This document shows, one piece after another, positions 1-10,523 of a DNA stretch of 64,000 nucleotides. The first letter of the stretch is position 1. Every line of letters starts with the position of its first letter. The notes beneath the pieces were generated by a model, which saw only the letters and a list, made by a program, of their open reading frames with translations, did no database searches and was not told where the DNA came from. The translations under genes were made by a program, and so were the position numbers. Location: the NCBI RefSeq assembly GCF_016900895.1, contig NZ_JAFEUN010000005.1:16241-80240 (forward strand). Reading direction: 5' to 3'. The stretch is from Parashewanella hymeniacidonis (GTDB taxonomy: Bacteria > Pseudomonadota > Gammaproteobacteria > Enterobacterales > Shewanellaceae).

Positions 1-3000
1 TAATACTAAAACACCTTGAGTATTAGGGTCGCGAACGACTTCTAGAAGTGCACTTTCACCAGGCTGAAGTACTGAAATCTCTTCACCAACGTCAGATGTT
101 GAAACTGAACTTATGCTTGCACCGTTGGTTCCATTAACACTCAACATTCTCACTTGGCTTGTTGAAGGTGCAACCACTAAATCTGCTTCAACAGTATCTG
201 CAGAGTCTGAAGCAACAGGGCTATATGATGTACTTTCTACACGATAGCGAACTTTAACTGTCGCTTTCTCATCAAACATCTGCTTGGTGATTCCAACATC
301 TTCAGAGCATGCAAGTGTTGTTACATAATTATTACCTGCATTATGAATGGCAGGAGTAATTGAGCCTCTTCCTACTCCGTAAGGGTGATTAAAGGCGACA
401 AGGCCGGTTAAGTCAGAACCATTAGGCGTGAACCATTCTTCACGAGCGGTTTGTGACACGAAGTCCCATTCTCCATCATTATCTACATCAAAATCTGCTT
501 GGTAACTTGCAGGAAGTGTATATAACACTGGGTCACGAACTTGAACGGTATTACTCATCACAAAACCGCTGTCACAGGCACTATTAGGGAAAAATTCTGT
601 TGAGCCTGCAGTTAAATCATGACGGCGCTCTTTCTCTATTGGATCTGTTGCAATTAGAGAAGAAGAGAAAGGTGCATCAATCGCCGTACCACCTGTATTT
701 GTGATAAAGAATAAATTACCTGTTTGTGAGCTAACAAAGCTTACTTCAGCGTTATCAGTTGGTTTTGGCAACATGTGATAAACTACATGAATGGCTTTAT
801 CATTGCCATTTAGAAACTCGATTGAACCATCAAATTCGATGCGAGTTAACTCTGCTGATGCTGCATTAATCGCATCACCTTCCGAAAGACCATTTTCACC
901 AATCGTTAAGTCGCCAATCAATGCAGAATGAAGGTTCCAAGCCGGGAGTTTACTTGGGTCAATATGGGCAGTAACTTCAACTTCAATTGATTCACCAGCT
1001 GGAATAATGACACTGTCAGGTAAAGTAAATGTCAGTGCACCTGTGTCAGCATCATCAGCAAAGCGTGGACGCGGGTTTAGAGTATACGTTTGGTCGCTGT
1101 CTGAGTAGTTTTTAACCGTCACAGTTTTAGTGACAGAAGTTTTTTCTTTAACACTCACTAGACCATAAGCTAAAGCAGCTTGCTTAGTTTCTTTATCCCA
1201 AGCAGCAATCGGTGTGTTTACTGCTTTCTTAACGTCAACTAAGCCAGCACCGACATAACTGATAGGCGCCAGTTCAGCTTGTCTATTTAACCCGATTGGC
1301 TCGGCATAAACAGCTAAGTTTGCCGTGTTCATTGCAATCGCTTTAATTTCAAATGCATCTCGATCTTCATGTGCTTCACGAATAATACTCAATGCGCCAG
1401 CAGTGATAGGAGCTGAGAACGAGGTACCGCTAATAGGTGTCAGACCATCGCCTAATCCAGGCTGTGCTGTGAGAATTGCTGTACCAGGTGCTGTAATTTC
1501 AGGCTTTAGGGTTCCAGCAATTGATGGGCCACGTGACGTAAATGTTGCGATTGCGCCTGAGTCATCAAAAGACTTAGAAACAAATGAGAAGCTTTGTCCT
1601 GCCCCACCTTCGATTTGAGCTTTTAGAGTGTTACCTAAATCTTGATTAATACCTACTGAAGGTATGGTGATGCCTTCAGCAAAACCACCTGGGCTGAAAA
1701 ATTCGCCTTCGCTATTGTTTGCAATAACTACGAATGATGCGCCACGCGCCTGTGCATTAAGAACTTTATCAGTAAATGCACAGCCACCTCGATCGATAAT
1801 CACTGCTTTACCTGAAAAATCAACATCTTCAGCAAACTCAAGGCAACCATCTTGGTTAGCTTCAGGGTAAACCAATGGTGCAGTTTCATTATTAAATGAA
1901 AAATCAAGTTCAGGGTTGAATCCAGAAGCGTAGGCTGTAACCTCTTCACCACCTACCATTGAAGTGACAATGGCATTTTGACCTTCAGGGTGAGTCATTG
2001 CACCTACAGAGAGTGCGTTATTTGATGTACTTGGCCCACCAACAATAAATGGAGTAGGTCCATCGTTACCCGCTGAAATAACCAAGTTAACACCTAATTC
2101 AACCATTTGATCGATGAGTACTTGAACTGCACCACCATCAACATCACCAAAATTGCCACCAAGTGACATATTTACAGTGTCTACTCGGTCAGAAATATCG
2201 CCATCACTATTTGGATCCATCGCTGCTTCAAGTGCTTGGAATTGAGCTAATCCAGGGCAACCGCCACCACAAACACTGTAAACATATAATTCAACATCAG
2301 GTGCAATACCTAATACAGAGTGACTCACATGAGTACCGTGGTTTGTACCAGCATCAATTGGGTTTGGATCATCGTTAATGAAATCATAACCACCAATTAC
2401 TTTGCCTTGAGGCCAGTTAACTGGTTGATCTGCAGTAGCTACAGCGGCTTCATAATCTTCTACTTTACCTGAACCACCGATTGCAGCATGCGTATAATCA
2501 ACACCTGTATCTAATACAGCTACGCGTTGACCTTTACCTGATGCAATACCGTTAGTTACTAATTCTTTTGCATTAATATATTCAGCAGAAGCATCAACGT
2601 TAATTTCATAATCATAAAGAGGTAATACTGCTTTCACTTCAGATAGCTTGGAAATTTGATCAAGCGCTGCGCTGTCAGCATCAACGATGATTGAGTTAGC
2701 CAAGATTTTAGTTTGGTCTAAAACTTTTACTTCTGAATTCAGTGTTTGAAGTTTCGAAATTAGTACACGTTGTGAATTATCAACATTTGAAAGGGCACTT
2801 GCTGCACTTACTTTAGAACCTGTTTTGAAATCCGAAATTGAAGGCGAGTTTAGTTGTACCATCCAAGCAGAAATTGTTTTTTTCTCTGGTTTAAAAGTTG
2901 CCTGTGTACCTTTAATGTTGTTTAGAGACTGGCCTGTAGTATTAAATTTTATGTCTGATTGTGCTATTGCTGTAGAAGCAACCAAAGCTGCCGAAACGGC

Positions 3001-3021
3001 GAGTGCTAATTTAGTTTTCAC
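1..3021 (-). CDS. Secreted subtilisin-like serine protease (S8 family), C-terminus beyond window
   Basis: Reading the minus strand from a GTG at 3021 (AAGGA ribosome site upstream) gives at least 1007 codons that run off the left edge. The first ~20 residues form a Sec signal peptide (MKTKLALAVSAALVASTAIA), followed by an inhibitor-like propeptide to about residue 140. The catalytic triad is visible: Asp in VLDTGVD near 170, His in NHGTHV near 229 and Ser in GTSFSAP near 534. A protease-associated (PA) insert lies between His and Ser (GGCAFTDKVLNAQARGA). The remainder is beta-rich and Asp-rich, as in extracellular multidomain subtilases of Shewanella and Pseudoalteromonas. It probably degrades protein outside the cell. 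It is monocistronic as far as visible, divergent from nothing and followed upstream by an AT-rich gap. The family is clear; substrate and C-terminal domains are unknown. Confidence 0.93.
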   Translation of the reverse strand, partial: MKTKLALAVSAALVASTAIAQSDIKFNTTGQSLNNIKGTQATFKPEKKTISAWMVQLNSPSISDFKTGSKVSAASALSNVDNSQRVLISKLQTLNSEVKVLDQTKILANSIIVDADSAALDQISKLSEVKAVLPLYDYEINVDASAEYINAKELVTNGIASGKGQRVAVLDTGVDYTHAAIGGSGKVEDYEAAVATADQPVNWPQGKVIGGYDFINDDPNPIDAGTNHGTHVSHSVLGIAPDVELYVYSVCGGGCPGLAQFQALEAAMDPNSDGDISDRVDTVNMSLGGNFGDVDGGAVQVLIDQMVELGVNLVISAGNDGPTPFIVGGPSTSNNALSVGAMTHPEGQNAIVTSMVGGEEVTAYASGFNPELDFSFNNETAPLVYPEANQDGCLEFAEDVDFSGKAVIIDRGGCAFTDKVLNAQARGASFVVIANNSEGEFFSPGGFAEGITIPSVGINQDLGNTLKAQIEGGAGQSFSFVSKSFDDSGAIATFTSRGPSIAGTLKPEITAPGTAILTAQPGLGDGLTPISGTSFSAPITAGALSIIREAHEDRDAFEIKAIAMNTANLAVYAEPIGLNRQAELAPISYVGAGLVDVKKAVNTPIAAWDKETKQAALAYGLVSVKEKTSVTKTVTVKNYSDSDQTYTLNPRPRFADDADTGALTFTLPDSVIIPAGESIEVEVTAHIDPSKLPAWNLHSALIGDLTIGENGLSEGDAINAASAELTRIEFDGSIEFLNGNDKAIHVVYHMLPKPTDNAEVSFVSSQTGNLFFITNTGGTAIDAPFSSSLIATDPIEKERRHDLTAGSTEFFPNSACDSGFVMSNTVQVRDPVLYTLPASYQADFDVDNDGEWDFVSQTAREEWFTPNGSDLTGLVAFNHPYGVGRGSITPAIHNAGNNYVTTLACSEDVGITKQMFDEKATVKVRYRVESTSYSPVASDSADTVEADLVVAPSTSQVRMLSVNGTNGASISSVSTSDVGEEISVLQPGESALLEVVRDPNTQGVLVL

Positions 3022-3349
3022 AACTATTTTCCTTGTCAACTGGAACGACGATAGTGATAGGAAACATCAAATATACGTCTTTTGTTATAATTTTGTTTGT
3101 TAGAAATAAAGTATGTTTCAAAAATATTTCGTAGATGCATTTCTATCACAAAAAGTTAACACTTGTAATAACTTTTTTTCATACAAGAACGCAATTGATT
3201 ATAAAAAAAGCATAAATAAATAAATAGAAAATTAATAATTAGGAAATAATTATTAATTATTATCTGTTTAGTGTTGATGGGAGGGTTTTGACGTTTATTT
3301 ATGGGCGAATAGATTTATTGTTAATAAATGTAACTGCGCAATATGTATT
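3022..3349. other. AT-rich intergenic region upstream of the protease
   Basis: About 330 bases with no convincing gene. It is very AT-rich (runs of A/T around 3180-3260) and should hold the protease promoter on the minus strand and the 3' end of the rluA transcript. I see no clear terminator or repeat. Confidence 0.5.
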
Positions 3350-4018
3350 TTAATCTACAAAAGGAATGCGTGTTGAAAAAACGAGCTCTTCTTGACTGTA
3401 AGGTTGTTTAATTGATAGAGACTGCGCATGAAGGTTCAAGCGAGATCTTAACTTTTTTCCAACATCATCAGCATAAAAGCCATCGCCTAAAATAGGATGC
3501 CCCATCGCCATCATATGTACACGAAGTTGATGAGAACGCCCCGTGATTGGAGTTAATTTTACTAATGTCGAATGAGTGTCATAACTCACGACTTCAAATA
3601 AAGTTTGTGAAGGCTTTCCAATTTGATGATCCACTTTTTGTTTAGGGCGATTAGGCCAGTCACAAATAAGTGGTAAGTTTACCTCGCCACTTTGCTGCTT
3701 TATATGGCCCACAACACGAGCGTAGTAGATTTTTTTGGTTTCTCTGTCCCTGAACTGGCGTTTTAATTCACTTTCTGCTTTTTTTCTCAAAGCGACAACC
3801 ATAATGCCAGACGTGGCCATATCGAGGCGGTGCACAATTTGGGCATTAGGGTGCAACATTTTAACTCGAGCCCAAATGCTATCGGAATGTTTAGGGTCTC
3901 GGCCTGGAACAGACAGCAAACCTGATGGCTTGTTTACTACAATAATGTCTTTATCCTGATAAAGGATATCAAGCCAAGGCACAGTTGGAGGATTGTAAAC
4001 AAAGTCAGGCACAGACAT
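3350..4018 (-). CDS. rluA: Dual-specificity pseudouridine synthase RluA (23S rRNA U746 / tRNA U32)
   Basis: 222 residues, close to the 219 of E. coli RluA and colinear with it: N-terminal YNPPTVPWLDILYQD, then NKPSGLLSVPGR, the catalytic-Asp motif HRLDMATSG (Asp near residue 65), LICDWPNRPKQK and the RSHQLRVHM C-terminal motif. The family isomerises uridine to pseudouridine at 23S rRNA position 746 and position 32 of several tRNAs. No S4 domain is present, which separates it from RluB/C/D-type relatives. It stands alone, between the protease and the divergent nqr operon. Confidence 0.95.
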   Translation of the reverse strand: MSVPDFVYNPPTVPWLDILYQDKDIIVVNKPSGLLSVPGRDPKHSDSIWARVKMLHPNAQIVHRLDMATSGIMVVALRKKAESELKRQFRDRETKKIYYARVVGHIKQQSGEVNLPLICDWPNRPKQKVDHQIGKPSQTLFEVVSYDTHSTLVKLTPITGRSHQLRVHMMAMGHPILGDGFYADDVGKKLRSRLNLHAQSLSIKQPYSQEELVFSTRIPFVD

Positions 4019-4433
4019 ATAAAGGTAGTTTTAAGCTCAAAAACAGAAGTGCGCAAAGATACTGACTCTTGGCTATCAGTGCAAGTGAAGATTAAGTTTC
4101 TTAGATGTTGATAGATAATTTGCTACACAGAACTCTTTATTGAAGATTCCTCTCATGTTTCTGTTAAAAATCTATGTAGTTTCAAAAGCATTTAAATTGT
4201 TATCAATAGTTTAAATGCTTAACGGGTGCTGACAATTCACAATTCTGCCACAGAATTAACCCATATTTTTCGTGGCGATATACGGCTAATTGGGGTAAAA
4301 TGCGCGCGACCAACGTGATTGCGATCGCAAATCTGCGATATTTCTGCGTCAGCTCAACACTCGAATGTATTTGATTTTTGAGGGTTTTGTGACGTGGACG
4401 CATTTTATTTCCTTCAACGTAGTGCTTGTGGAT
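4019..4433. promoter_or_regulatory. Divergent rluA/nqr intergenic region with a perfect inverted repeat
   Basis: A 415-base region without a gene. AAGCATTTAAA at 4186-4196 is mirrored perfectly by TTTAAATGCTT at 4210-4220 (13-base spacer), and AATTCTG/CAGAATT flank CCA near 4243-4259. A TAAAAT followed by GCGCGC at 4296-4307 resembles a -10 box and start site for nqrA, but I find no good -35. The repeats could be operators or transcript hairpins; no binding protein can be named. Confidence 0.4.
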
Positions 4434-5768
4434 ATGATTACAATTAAGAAAGGATTGGATCTACCTATTGCTGGTGGACCAGAACAAGTTATCCATAATG
4501 GCCCAGCCATTAAACAGGTAGCTACACTGGGTGAAGAGTATATTGGCCTGCGTCCGACGATGAAAGTTCGTGTCGGCGACAAGGTACAGAAAGGTCAGGT
4601 GATTTTTGAAGACAAAAAGAATCCTGGCGTTGTATATACGGCTTTAGCTAGTGGTACAGTTACCGCAATAAACAGGGGCGCAAAGCGTGTCCTGCAATCT
4701 GTCGTTATTGATGTAGAAGGCAATGAGCAAGTGTCTTTTGCAAAGTATGACGCAGGGCAGCTCGACAGCTTAGAAGCCAATAAAGTTCGTGAAAACCTGG
4801 TTCAATCAGGTTTGTGGACTTCATTGCGTACCCGTCCATTCAGCAAAGTACCTGCCATCGATTCTGATGCTGCGGGAATTTTCGTGACGGCAATTGATAC
4901 GCAGCCATTGGCGGCTGACCCAGTTGTTATTATTAACGAACATAAAGACGATTTTGCTAACGGCTTAAAAGTGTTAGCGAAGTTGACCCAAGGGAAAGTG
5001 TTCTTGTGTAAACCACAAGGTGCCGACATCCCTTCTGCCAACACTCAAGTAGAAGAGTTTGGTGGTGTTCACCCAGCAGGTCTAGTAGGGACTCATATCC
5101 ATCACTTGCTTCCTGCTTCAGCTAATCGCACGGTTTGGCATATTGGTTACCAAGATGTAATTGCCATTGGTCAGCTATTTATGACTGGCGAATTAAATGT
5201 TGAGCGAGTTGTTGCTGTAGGTGGCCCTAAAGCCCTTAAGCCAAGATTACTTCGTACTGTAGCCGGTGCAAGTACGACTGAGCTAATGGCTAAAGAAACG
5301 CAGGAAGGAAGTGTTCGTGTTATCTCAGGTTCAGTGTTGAACGGTCGCACAGCGGCAGGCCCACACGCATTCTTGGGTCGCTATCACGCACAGGTAAGTG
5401 TTTTAGAAGAAGGTACAGAAAAAGAATTTCTTGGTTGGGCAATGCCTGGTGCTAAGAAGTATTCTGCAACTCGTGCATTTTTGTCTCACTTATCGCCATC
5501 ACGTTTATTCAACCTAACGACCTCTACAGGTGGTTCAGATCGTTCAATGGTACCAATTGGTGCTTATGAGCGTGTTATGCCGTTAGATATTCTTCCTACT
5601 ATGCTATTACGTGACTTGTTGTCAGGTGATGTTGATGGCGCACAAGCATTAGGTGCGTTAGAGCTTGATGAAGAAGATTTAGCGTTATGTACTTTCGTAT
5701 GTCCAGGCAAGTATGATCACGGATCATATCTTCGCGACTGTTTAGATACGATCGAGAGGGAAGGCTAA
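4434..5768 (+). CDS. nqrA: Na+-translocating NADH:quinone reductase subunit A
   Basis: 444 residues; the Vibrio protein has about 446. I chose the ATG at 4434 because the family begins [12 protein letters not shown]. The reading frame stays open for 23 codons upstream, but those residues do not resemble NqrA. Conserved blocks include [20 protein letters not shown] sequence, [25 protein letters not shown] and the end [20 protein letters not shown]. NqrA is the peripheral subunit that contributes to the ubiquinone site of the six-subunit sodium pump in the inner membrane. It is the first gene of nqrABCDEF and its stop overlaps the nqrB start by one base (TAATG). Confidence 0.97.
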   Translation: MITIKKGLDLPIAGGPEQVIHNGPAIKQVATLGEEYIGLRPTMKVRVGDKVQKGQVIFEDKKNPGVVYTALASGTVTAINRGAKRVLQSVVIDVEGNEQVSFAKYDAGQLDSLEANKVRENLVQSGLWTSLRTRPFSKVPAIDSDAAGIFVTAIDTQPLAADPVVIINEHKDDFANGLKVLAKLTQGKVFLCKPQGADIPSANTQVEEFGGVHPAGLVGTHIHHLLPASANRTVWHIGYQDVIAIGQLFMTGELNVERVVAVGGPKALKPRLLRTVAGASTTELMAKETQEGSVRVISGSVLNGRTAAGPHAFLGRYHAQVSVLEEGTEKEFLGWAMPGAKKYSATRAFLSHLSPSRLFNLTTSTGGSDRSMVPIGAYERVMPLDILPTMLLRDLLSGDVDGAQALGALELDEEDLALCTFVCPGKYDHGSYLRDCLDTIEREG

Positions 5769-6967
5769 TGGGCTTAAAGAGTTTTTTCGAACGTATCGAA
5801 CCGAACTTTGAAAAAGGCGGTAAATACGAAAAGTGGTATGCGCTATTTGAAGCGGTATACACAGTATTCTATACACCAGGTCACGTAAATAAGGGTCGTA
5901 CTCACGTTCGTGATAATATCGACTTGAAACGTATCATGATCACTGTATGGGCATGTGCTTTCCCAGCGATGTTTATGGGGATGTATAACGTTGGTCTGCA
6001 AGCACAAGACGCATTAATTGCTGGTTTTGGCACACCTGACGTTTGGCAAGTTGACCTATTCGGTATGTTTGGTGCTCACCTTACTAAAGACGCTCACTGG
6101 GCGACTTTACTGTGGTACGGTGCTTGTTTCTTCCTACCAGTTTATGCAACAGCATTTATTGTTGGTGGTTTCTGGGAAGTCCTGTTTGCATCTGTTCGTG
6201 GTCACGAGATTAACGAAGGTTTCTTCGTAACATCGATTCTTTTTGCACTAACACTGCCACCAACCATTCCTTTATATATGGTTGCGCTGGGTATTACCTT
6301 CGGTGTTGTGGTTGCAAAAGAAGTATTCGGTGGTACAGGTCGTAACTTCCTTAACCCTGCGCTTGCAGGTCGTGCGTTCCTATTCTTTGCTTACCCATTA
6401 AATATGTCTGGTGACACGTCTTGGGTTGTAGCTGATGGTTTCTCTGGAGCTACGGCATTAAGCCAAGCGGCAGCAGGTCACTTCAGTTATGCGTTTGACC
6501 AAAGATGGTGGGATGCGTTCTTAGGTTTCATTCCAGGTTCGATGGGTGAAGTATCGACGTTAGCTATCCTTATCGGTGGTTTAGTTATCATCTACGCTAA
6601 GATTGCATCATGGCGAATAGTTGGTGGCTTGATGGTCGGTATGATTGCTGTTTCAACATTACTGAATCTTATTGGTAGTAGCACGAATCCGATGTTTGCG
6701 ATGCCGTGGTACTGGCACTTAGTACTAGGTGGTTTTGCGTTCGGTATGATGTTCATGGCAACCGATCCAGTTTCAGCTTCATTTACCAATAAAGGTAAAT
6801 GGTGCTACGGTATCTTAATCGGTGCGATGGTGGTATTCATCCGTGTGATCAACCCTGCATTCCCTGAGGGCATGATGTTAGCGATTTTATTCTCTAACTT
6901 GTTTGCTCCATTGTTCGACCACTTTGTGGTTCAGTCGAATATTAAAAGGAGGATCGCTCGTGGCTAA
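5768..6967 (+). CDS. nqrB: Na+-translocating NADH:quinone reductase subunit B
   Basis: 399 residues, multi-spanning membrane protein. It carries the flavinylation motif DGFSGATAL with Thr near residue 229, where ApbE attaches FMN through a phosphoester bond. Gene start overlaps the nqrA stop. NqrB forms much of the membrane sector, binds riboflavin and quinone, and with NqrD/E lines the sodium path in characterised Vibrio complexes. Downstream nqrC overlaps it by 8 bases. ApbE, which is needed for its maturation, is encoded at 12703-13725. Confidence 0.97.
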   Translation: MGLKSFFERIEPNFEKGGKYEKWYALFEAVYTVFYTPGHVNKGRTHVRDNIDLKRIMITVWACAFPAMFMGMYNVGLQAQDALIAGFGTPDVWQVDLFGMFGAHLTKDAHWATLLWYGACFFLPVYATAFIVGGFWEVLFASVRGHEINEGFFVTSILFALTLPPTIPLYMVALGITFGVVVAKEVFGGTGRNFLNPALAGRAFLFFAYPLNMSGDTSWVVADGFSGATALSQAAAGHFSYAFDQRWWDAFLGFIPGSMGEVSTLAILIGGLVIIYAKIASWRIVGGLMVGMIAVSTLLNLIGSSTNPMFAMPWYWHLVLGGFAFGMMFMATDPVSASFTNKGKWCYGILIGAMVVFIRVINPAFPEGMMLAILFSNLFAPLFDHFVVQSNIKRRIARG

Positions 6968-7766
6968 CGCAGCAAATAAAGATTCATTTGGAAGAACGCT
7001 ATTCACCGTTGTTGGCCTGTGTTTGGTTTGTTCGATTTTAGTATCGGCAGCCGCTGTTATGCTTAAGCCTACTCAAGATCAAAATAAGCGTTTTGATAAG
7101 CAGAAATATATCCTTTCTGCGGCTGGCTTAATGAAAGACACCAGTAAAGCGACTAAAAAACAAGTTGAAGATATCTATAATGCTCGTATCACAGCGAAGA
7201 TTGTAAATCTGAAAACGGGTGACTTTACAAATGCAACGAAAGCACAAGCTGATGTGTTCGATATGGACAAAGCAGCACGTGATCCAAAGATCTCTTTCAA
7301 ACCTGAACACGATATAGCTTCTGTTAAGCGTGTGGCTGATGACGCCGTGGTATACTTAGTTCGTAGTGAGCAAGGTAAACTTGAAACGGTTATTCTACCA
7401 ATTAAAGGTTATGGCCTTTGGTCTACCATGTATGCTTTCTTAGCACTTAAACCAGACATGAATACCGTTGAAAGCTTGGTTTACTACAAATTCTCAGGCT
7501 CTGGTGAAACGCCAGGTCTAGGTGGTGAAGTTCAAAACCCGAAATGGATTGCTAAGTGGACGGGCAAAAAGTTATATGATGACAAAGGTAACTTTGTTAT
7601 GAAAGTAACTAAAAACCCTGTTGAAGCTGAAACAGTTCATGGTGTTGATGCGCTTTCTGGCGCAACCCTAACCAGTAATGGTGTTCAGCATTCACTAACA
7701 TTCTGGCTTGGTAAAGAAGGTTTTGCTCAGTTTATCGATAAAGCCCGTAAAGGAGGGTTAAAGTAA
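6960..7766 (+). CDS. nqrC: Na+-translocating NADH:quinone reductase subunit C
   Basis: 268 residues from a GTG at 6960, preceded by AAGGAGGA. The frame extends to an ATG at 6903 inside nqrB, but family members begin like the sequence from 6960 ([18 protein letters not shown]) with one N-terminal membrane helix. The FMN-attachment motif SGATLT lies near residues 233-238 with Thr236 as the expected acceptor. NqrC passes electrons through this covalent FMN in the periplasmic domain. It overlaps nqrB by 8 bases and nqrD by 1. Confidence 0.95.
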   Translation: MANAANKDSFGRTLFTVVGLCLVCSILVSAAAVMLKPTQDQNKRFDKQKYILSAAGLMKDTSKATKKQVEDIYNARITAKIVNLKTGDFTNATKAQADVFDMDKAARDPKISFKPEHDIASVKRVADDAVVYLVRSEQGKLETVILPIKGYGLWSTMYAFLALKPDMNTVESLVYYKFSGSGETPGLGGEVQNPKWIAKWTGKKLYDDKGNFVMKVTKNPVEAETVHGVDALSGATLTSNGVQHSLTFWLGKEGFAQFIDKARKGGLK

Positions 7767-8398
7767 TGGCTGATGCTAAAGAACTTAAATCGGTCTTAAC
7801 TGGCCCGATTATCAGTAATAACCCAATTGCGCTTCAAGTATTGGGTGTATGTAGCGCTCTAGCTGTAACCAGTAAAATGGAAACGGCGTTGGTAATGACC
7901 TTAGCATTGACTGCGGTAACGGCGTTTTCTAACCTGTTTATCTCAATCATCCGTAATCAAATCCCGAGCAGTGTTCGTATTATCGTTCAAATGACCATTA
8001 TTGCGTCATTGGTAATCGTGGTTGACCAGGTACTGCAAGCGTTTGCTTATGATGTAGCAAAGCAGCTATCAGTATTCGTTGGTTTGATTATTACTAACTG
8101 TATCGTGATGGGTCGTGCTGAAGCGTACGCAATGAAGACTCCGCCAATGATGAGCTTTATGGATGGTATCGGTAACGGTTTAGGTTACGGTGCAATTCTT
8201 CTAGGCGTAGGTTTTGTTCGTGAGTTATTTGGTAACGGCAGTTTGTTCGGTATCGAAATCATGAAGAAGATCTCTGAAGGCGGTTGGTATCAACCAAATG
8301 GTCTACTGCTTCTTCCACCAAGTGCGTTTTTCTTAATCGGTATTCTGATTTGGATCATCCGTACTTATAAGCCTGACCAAGTTGAAGCGAAAGGGTAA
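7766..8398 (+). CDS. nqrD: Na+-translocating NADH:quinone reductase subunit D
   Basis: 210 residues, six predicted membrane helices. Recognised by the start ([29 protein letters not shown]) and the [12 protein letters not shown] motif, whose Cys belongs to the intramembrane iron centre formed with NqrE. The start overlaps the nqrC stop (TAATG) and GGAGG precedes it, so the genes are translationally coupled. Confidence 0.96.
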   Translation: MADAKELKSVLTGPIISNNPIALQVLGVCSALAVTSKMETALVMTLALTAVTAFSNLFISIIRNQIPSSVRIIVQMTIIASLVIVVDQVLQAFAYDVAKQLSVFVGLIITNCIVMGRAEAYAMKTPPMMSFMDGIGNGLGYGAILLGVGFVRELFGNGSLFGIEIMKKISEGGWYQPNGLLLLPPSAFFLIGILIWIIRTYKPDQVEAKG

Positions 8399-8403
8399 GC
8401 GTA

Positions 8404-9012
8404 ATGGAACATTTAATCAGTTTGTTTATTCGCTCTGTTTTCATTGAAAACATGGCACTATCCTTCTTCCTTGGTATGTGTACTTTCCTAGCGGTATCTA
8501 AGAAAGTAACAACGGCGATGGGCTTAGGTGTTGCAGTTATCGTGGTATTGGCGATTTCAGTACCAGCTAACCAGATTATTTATCAAGGTTTATTAGCACC
8601 AGGTGCCCTTGCATGGGCAGGTTTCCCTGATGCAGATTTGAGCTTTCTGAAATTCATCACTTTCATTGGTGTAATTGCAGCATTGGTTCAAATTTTGGAA
8701 ATGGCATTGGATAAGTATTTCCCACCTTTGTATAACGCACTGGGTATTTTCCTACCACTGATTACAGTGAACTGTGCGATTTTTGGCGCTGTATCATTCA
8801 TGGTAGAACGTGATTATAACTTAGGTGAAAGTGTGGTATTTGGTATCGGTTCTGGTGTCGGTTGGGCACTGGCTATCGTGTTGCTTGCGGGTATCCGTGA
8901 GAAGATGAAGTACGCTGATGTACCAGATGGCTTACGCGGTCTTGGTATTACCTTTATCACCGCTGGTCTTATGGCCTTAGGTTTTATGTCATTTTCAGGC
9001 GTGTCACTGTAA
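8404..9012 (+). CDS. nqrE: Na+-translocating NADH:quinone reductase subunit E
   Basis: 202 residues, six membrane helices and homologous to NqrD in inverted topology. It shows [10 protein letters not shown] and [18 protein letters not shown]; the two Cys-containing segments supply ligands to the membrane Fe centre shared with NqrD. It starts 5 bases after the nqrD stop. Confidence 0.96.
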   Translation: MEHLISLFIRSVFIENMALSFFLGMCTFLAVSKKVTTAMGLGVAVIVVLAISVPANQIIYQGLLAPGALAWAGFPDADLSFLKFITFIGVIAALVQILEMALDKYFPPLYNALGIFLPLITVNCAIFGAVSFMVERDYNLGESVVFGIGSGVGWALAIVLLAGIREKMKYADVPDGLRGLGITFITAGLMALGFMSFSGVSL

Positions 9013-9071
9013 CACGCCCATTGACAGAGTATTTTAGGGCAATTTAATTAGGACCCTCTAAGGATAAGTTG

Positions 9072-10298
9072 ATGGATATTATTTTCTTAGGTGTAGGTAT
9101 GTTCACTGTGATCGTACTGGTATTAGTTTTAGTGATTTTATTCGCTAAATCTAAACTGGTTGCGTCAGGTGATATTACCATCGGCATCAACGGTGATGCT
9201 GACAAAGCAATTAAGACCGCTGCTGGCGGAAAATTACTAGGTGCATTAGCCGAAAGCGGTATCTTTGTTTCAAGTGCATGTGGTGGCGGTGGCTCATGTG
9301 GTCAATGCCGTGTGAACATCAAATCAGGCGGTGGTGATATTCTGCCTACTGAATTAGATCACATTACTAAAGGTGAAGCTCGCCAAGGTTGTCGTTTATC
9401 ATGTCAGGTAAATGTTAAAACTGACATGGAGATCGAACTTGACGAAGAAATCTTCGGCATCAAGAAATGGGAATGTGACGTTATCTCTAACGATAACAAA
9501 GCCACATTCATTAAAGAGCTTAAGCTTGGCATTCCTGATGGTGAATCTGTACCTTTCCGTGCAGGTGGTTATATTCAAATTGAAGCACCAGCTCACCATG
9601 TAAAATATGCTGATTTTGATGTACCAGCAGAATACCGTGGCGATTGGGAACACTTTGGTTTCTTCAAGTTAGAGTCAAAAGTAGACGAAGAAACGATTCG
9701 TGCATACTCAATGGCTAACTACCCAGAAGAAGAAGGCATCATTATGTTGAACGTGCGTATTGCTACGCCGCCTCCACGTAATTTAAGTCTACCTTGTGGT
9801 AAAATGTCATCGTACATTTGGAGCCTAAAAGCGGGTGACAAAGTAACGATTTCAGGTCCATTTGGTGAATTCTTTGCGAAAGAAACTGATGCTGAGATGG
9901 TATTTGTTGGTGGTGGTGCAGGTATGGCGCCGATGCGTTCTCATATTTTCGACCAACTTAAACGTCTTAACTCAGATCGTAAGATGTCATTCTGGTACGG
10001 TGCACGTTCTAAGCGTGAAATGTTCTATGTTGAAGATTTCGATGGCTTAGCAGCGGATAACGATAACTTTGATTGGCACGTTGCGCTTTCAGATCCTCAA
10101 CCAGAGGACAACTGGGACGGTTATACTGGCTTCATTCATAACGTTCTTTATGAAAACTACTTGAAAGATCATGAAGCTCCTGAAGATTGTGAGTTCTACA
10201 TGTGTGGCCCTCCAATGATGAATGCGGCAGTAATTGGTCTACTTAAAGATCTAGGTGTAGAAGACGAAAACATTCTACTGGATGATTTCGGTGGCTAA
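9072..10298 (+). CDS. nqrF: NADH:quinone reductase subunit F, NADH-oxidising flavoprotein
   Basis: 408 residues from the ATG at 9072; a TTG just before it is in frame, but AAGGAT is better spaced for the ATG. One N-terminal membrane helix is followed by a plant-type 2Fe-2S domain with Cys70, Cys76, Cys79 and Cys111, then an FAD/NADH ferredoxin-reductase module ([11 protein letters not shown] for [15 protein letters not shown] for NADH, CGPPMM near the C-terminus). It is the electron entry point of the pump, taking a hydride from NADH and passing electrons via FAD to the 2Fe-2S cluster. Last gene of the core operon; an intrinsic terminator follows. Confidence 0.97.
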   Translation: MDIIFLGVGMFTVIVLVLVLVILFAKSKLVASGDITIGINGDADKAIKTAAGGKLLGALAESGIFVSSACGGGGSCGQCRVNIKSGGGDILPTELDHITKGEARQGCRLSCQVNVKTDMEIELDEEIFGIKKWECDVISNDNKATFIKELKLGIPDGESVPFRAGGYIQIEAPAHHVKYADFDVPAEYRGDWEHFGFFKLESKVDEETIRAYSMANYPEEEGIIMLNVRIATPPPRNLSLPCGKMSSYIWSLKAGDKVTISGPFGEFFAKETDAEMVFVGGGAGMAPMRSHIFDQLKRLNSDRKMSFWYGARSKREMFYVEDFDGLAADNDNFDWHVALSDPQPEDNWDGYTGFIHNVLYENYLKDHEAPEDCEFYMCGPPMMNAAVIGLLKDLGVEDENILLDDFGG

Positions 10299-10317
10299 AC
10301 ACCATTAGTCTGATTTT

Positions 10318-10351
10318 AAAAACCGTATGTTGAGTCAACATGCGGTTTTTT
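10318..10351 (+). terminator. Intrinsic terminator after nqrF
   Basis: AAAACCGTATGTTG and CAACATGCGGTTTT pair around a 3-base loop, followed by a T run. It should end the nqrABCDEF transcript, so apbE and nqrM downstream need their own promoter or readthrough. Confidence 0.88.
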
Positions 10352-10523
10352 TGTTTCTATAGTTAAGGCAAAAATATTGATATTTAAATATAGAAAGTTC
10401 TAAGCGAAGTGTTCTGTTTTGATTAATTTTTGTTAATCTTTACGGCATTAATATGTCTTATAGTAAGGTAAGTGCTTACTGTCCCTAAGGAAGGTGACGT
10501 TTATCTTTTTGAGAGGCGACACA

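Noticed and set aside
1325..2378. Several plus-strand frames of 68-97 codons
   Set aside because: They are opposite-strand shadows of the subtilisin-like protease, which shows catalytic motifs throughout.
4365..4433. Longer start for nqrA (23 extra codons)
   Set aside because: The extra residues do not resemble NqrA, and the family begins at the ATG at 4434.
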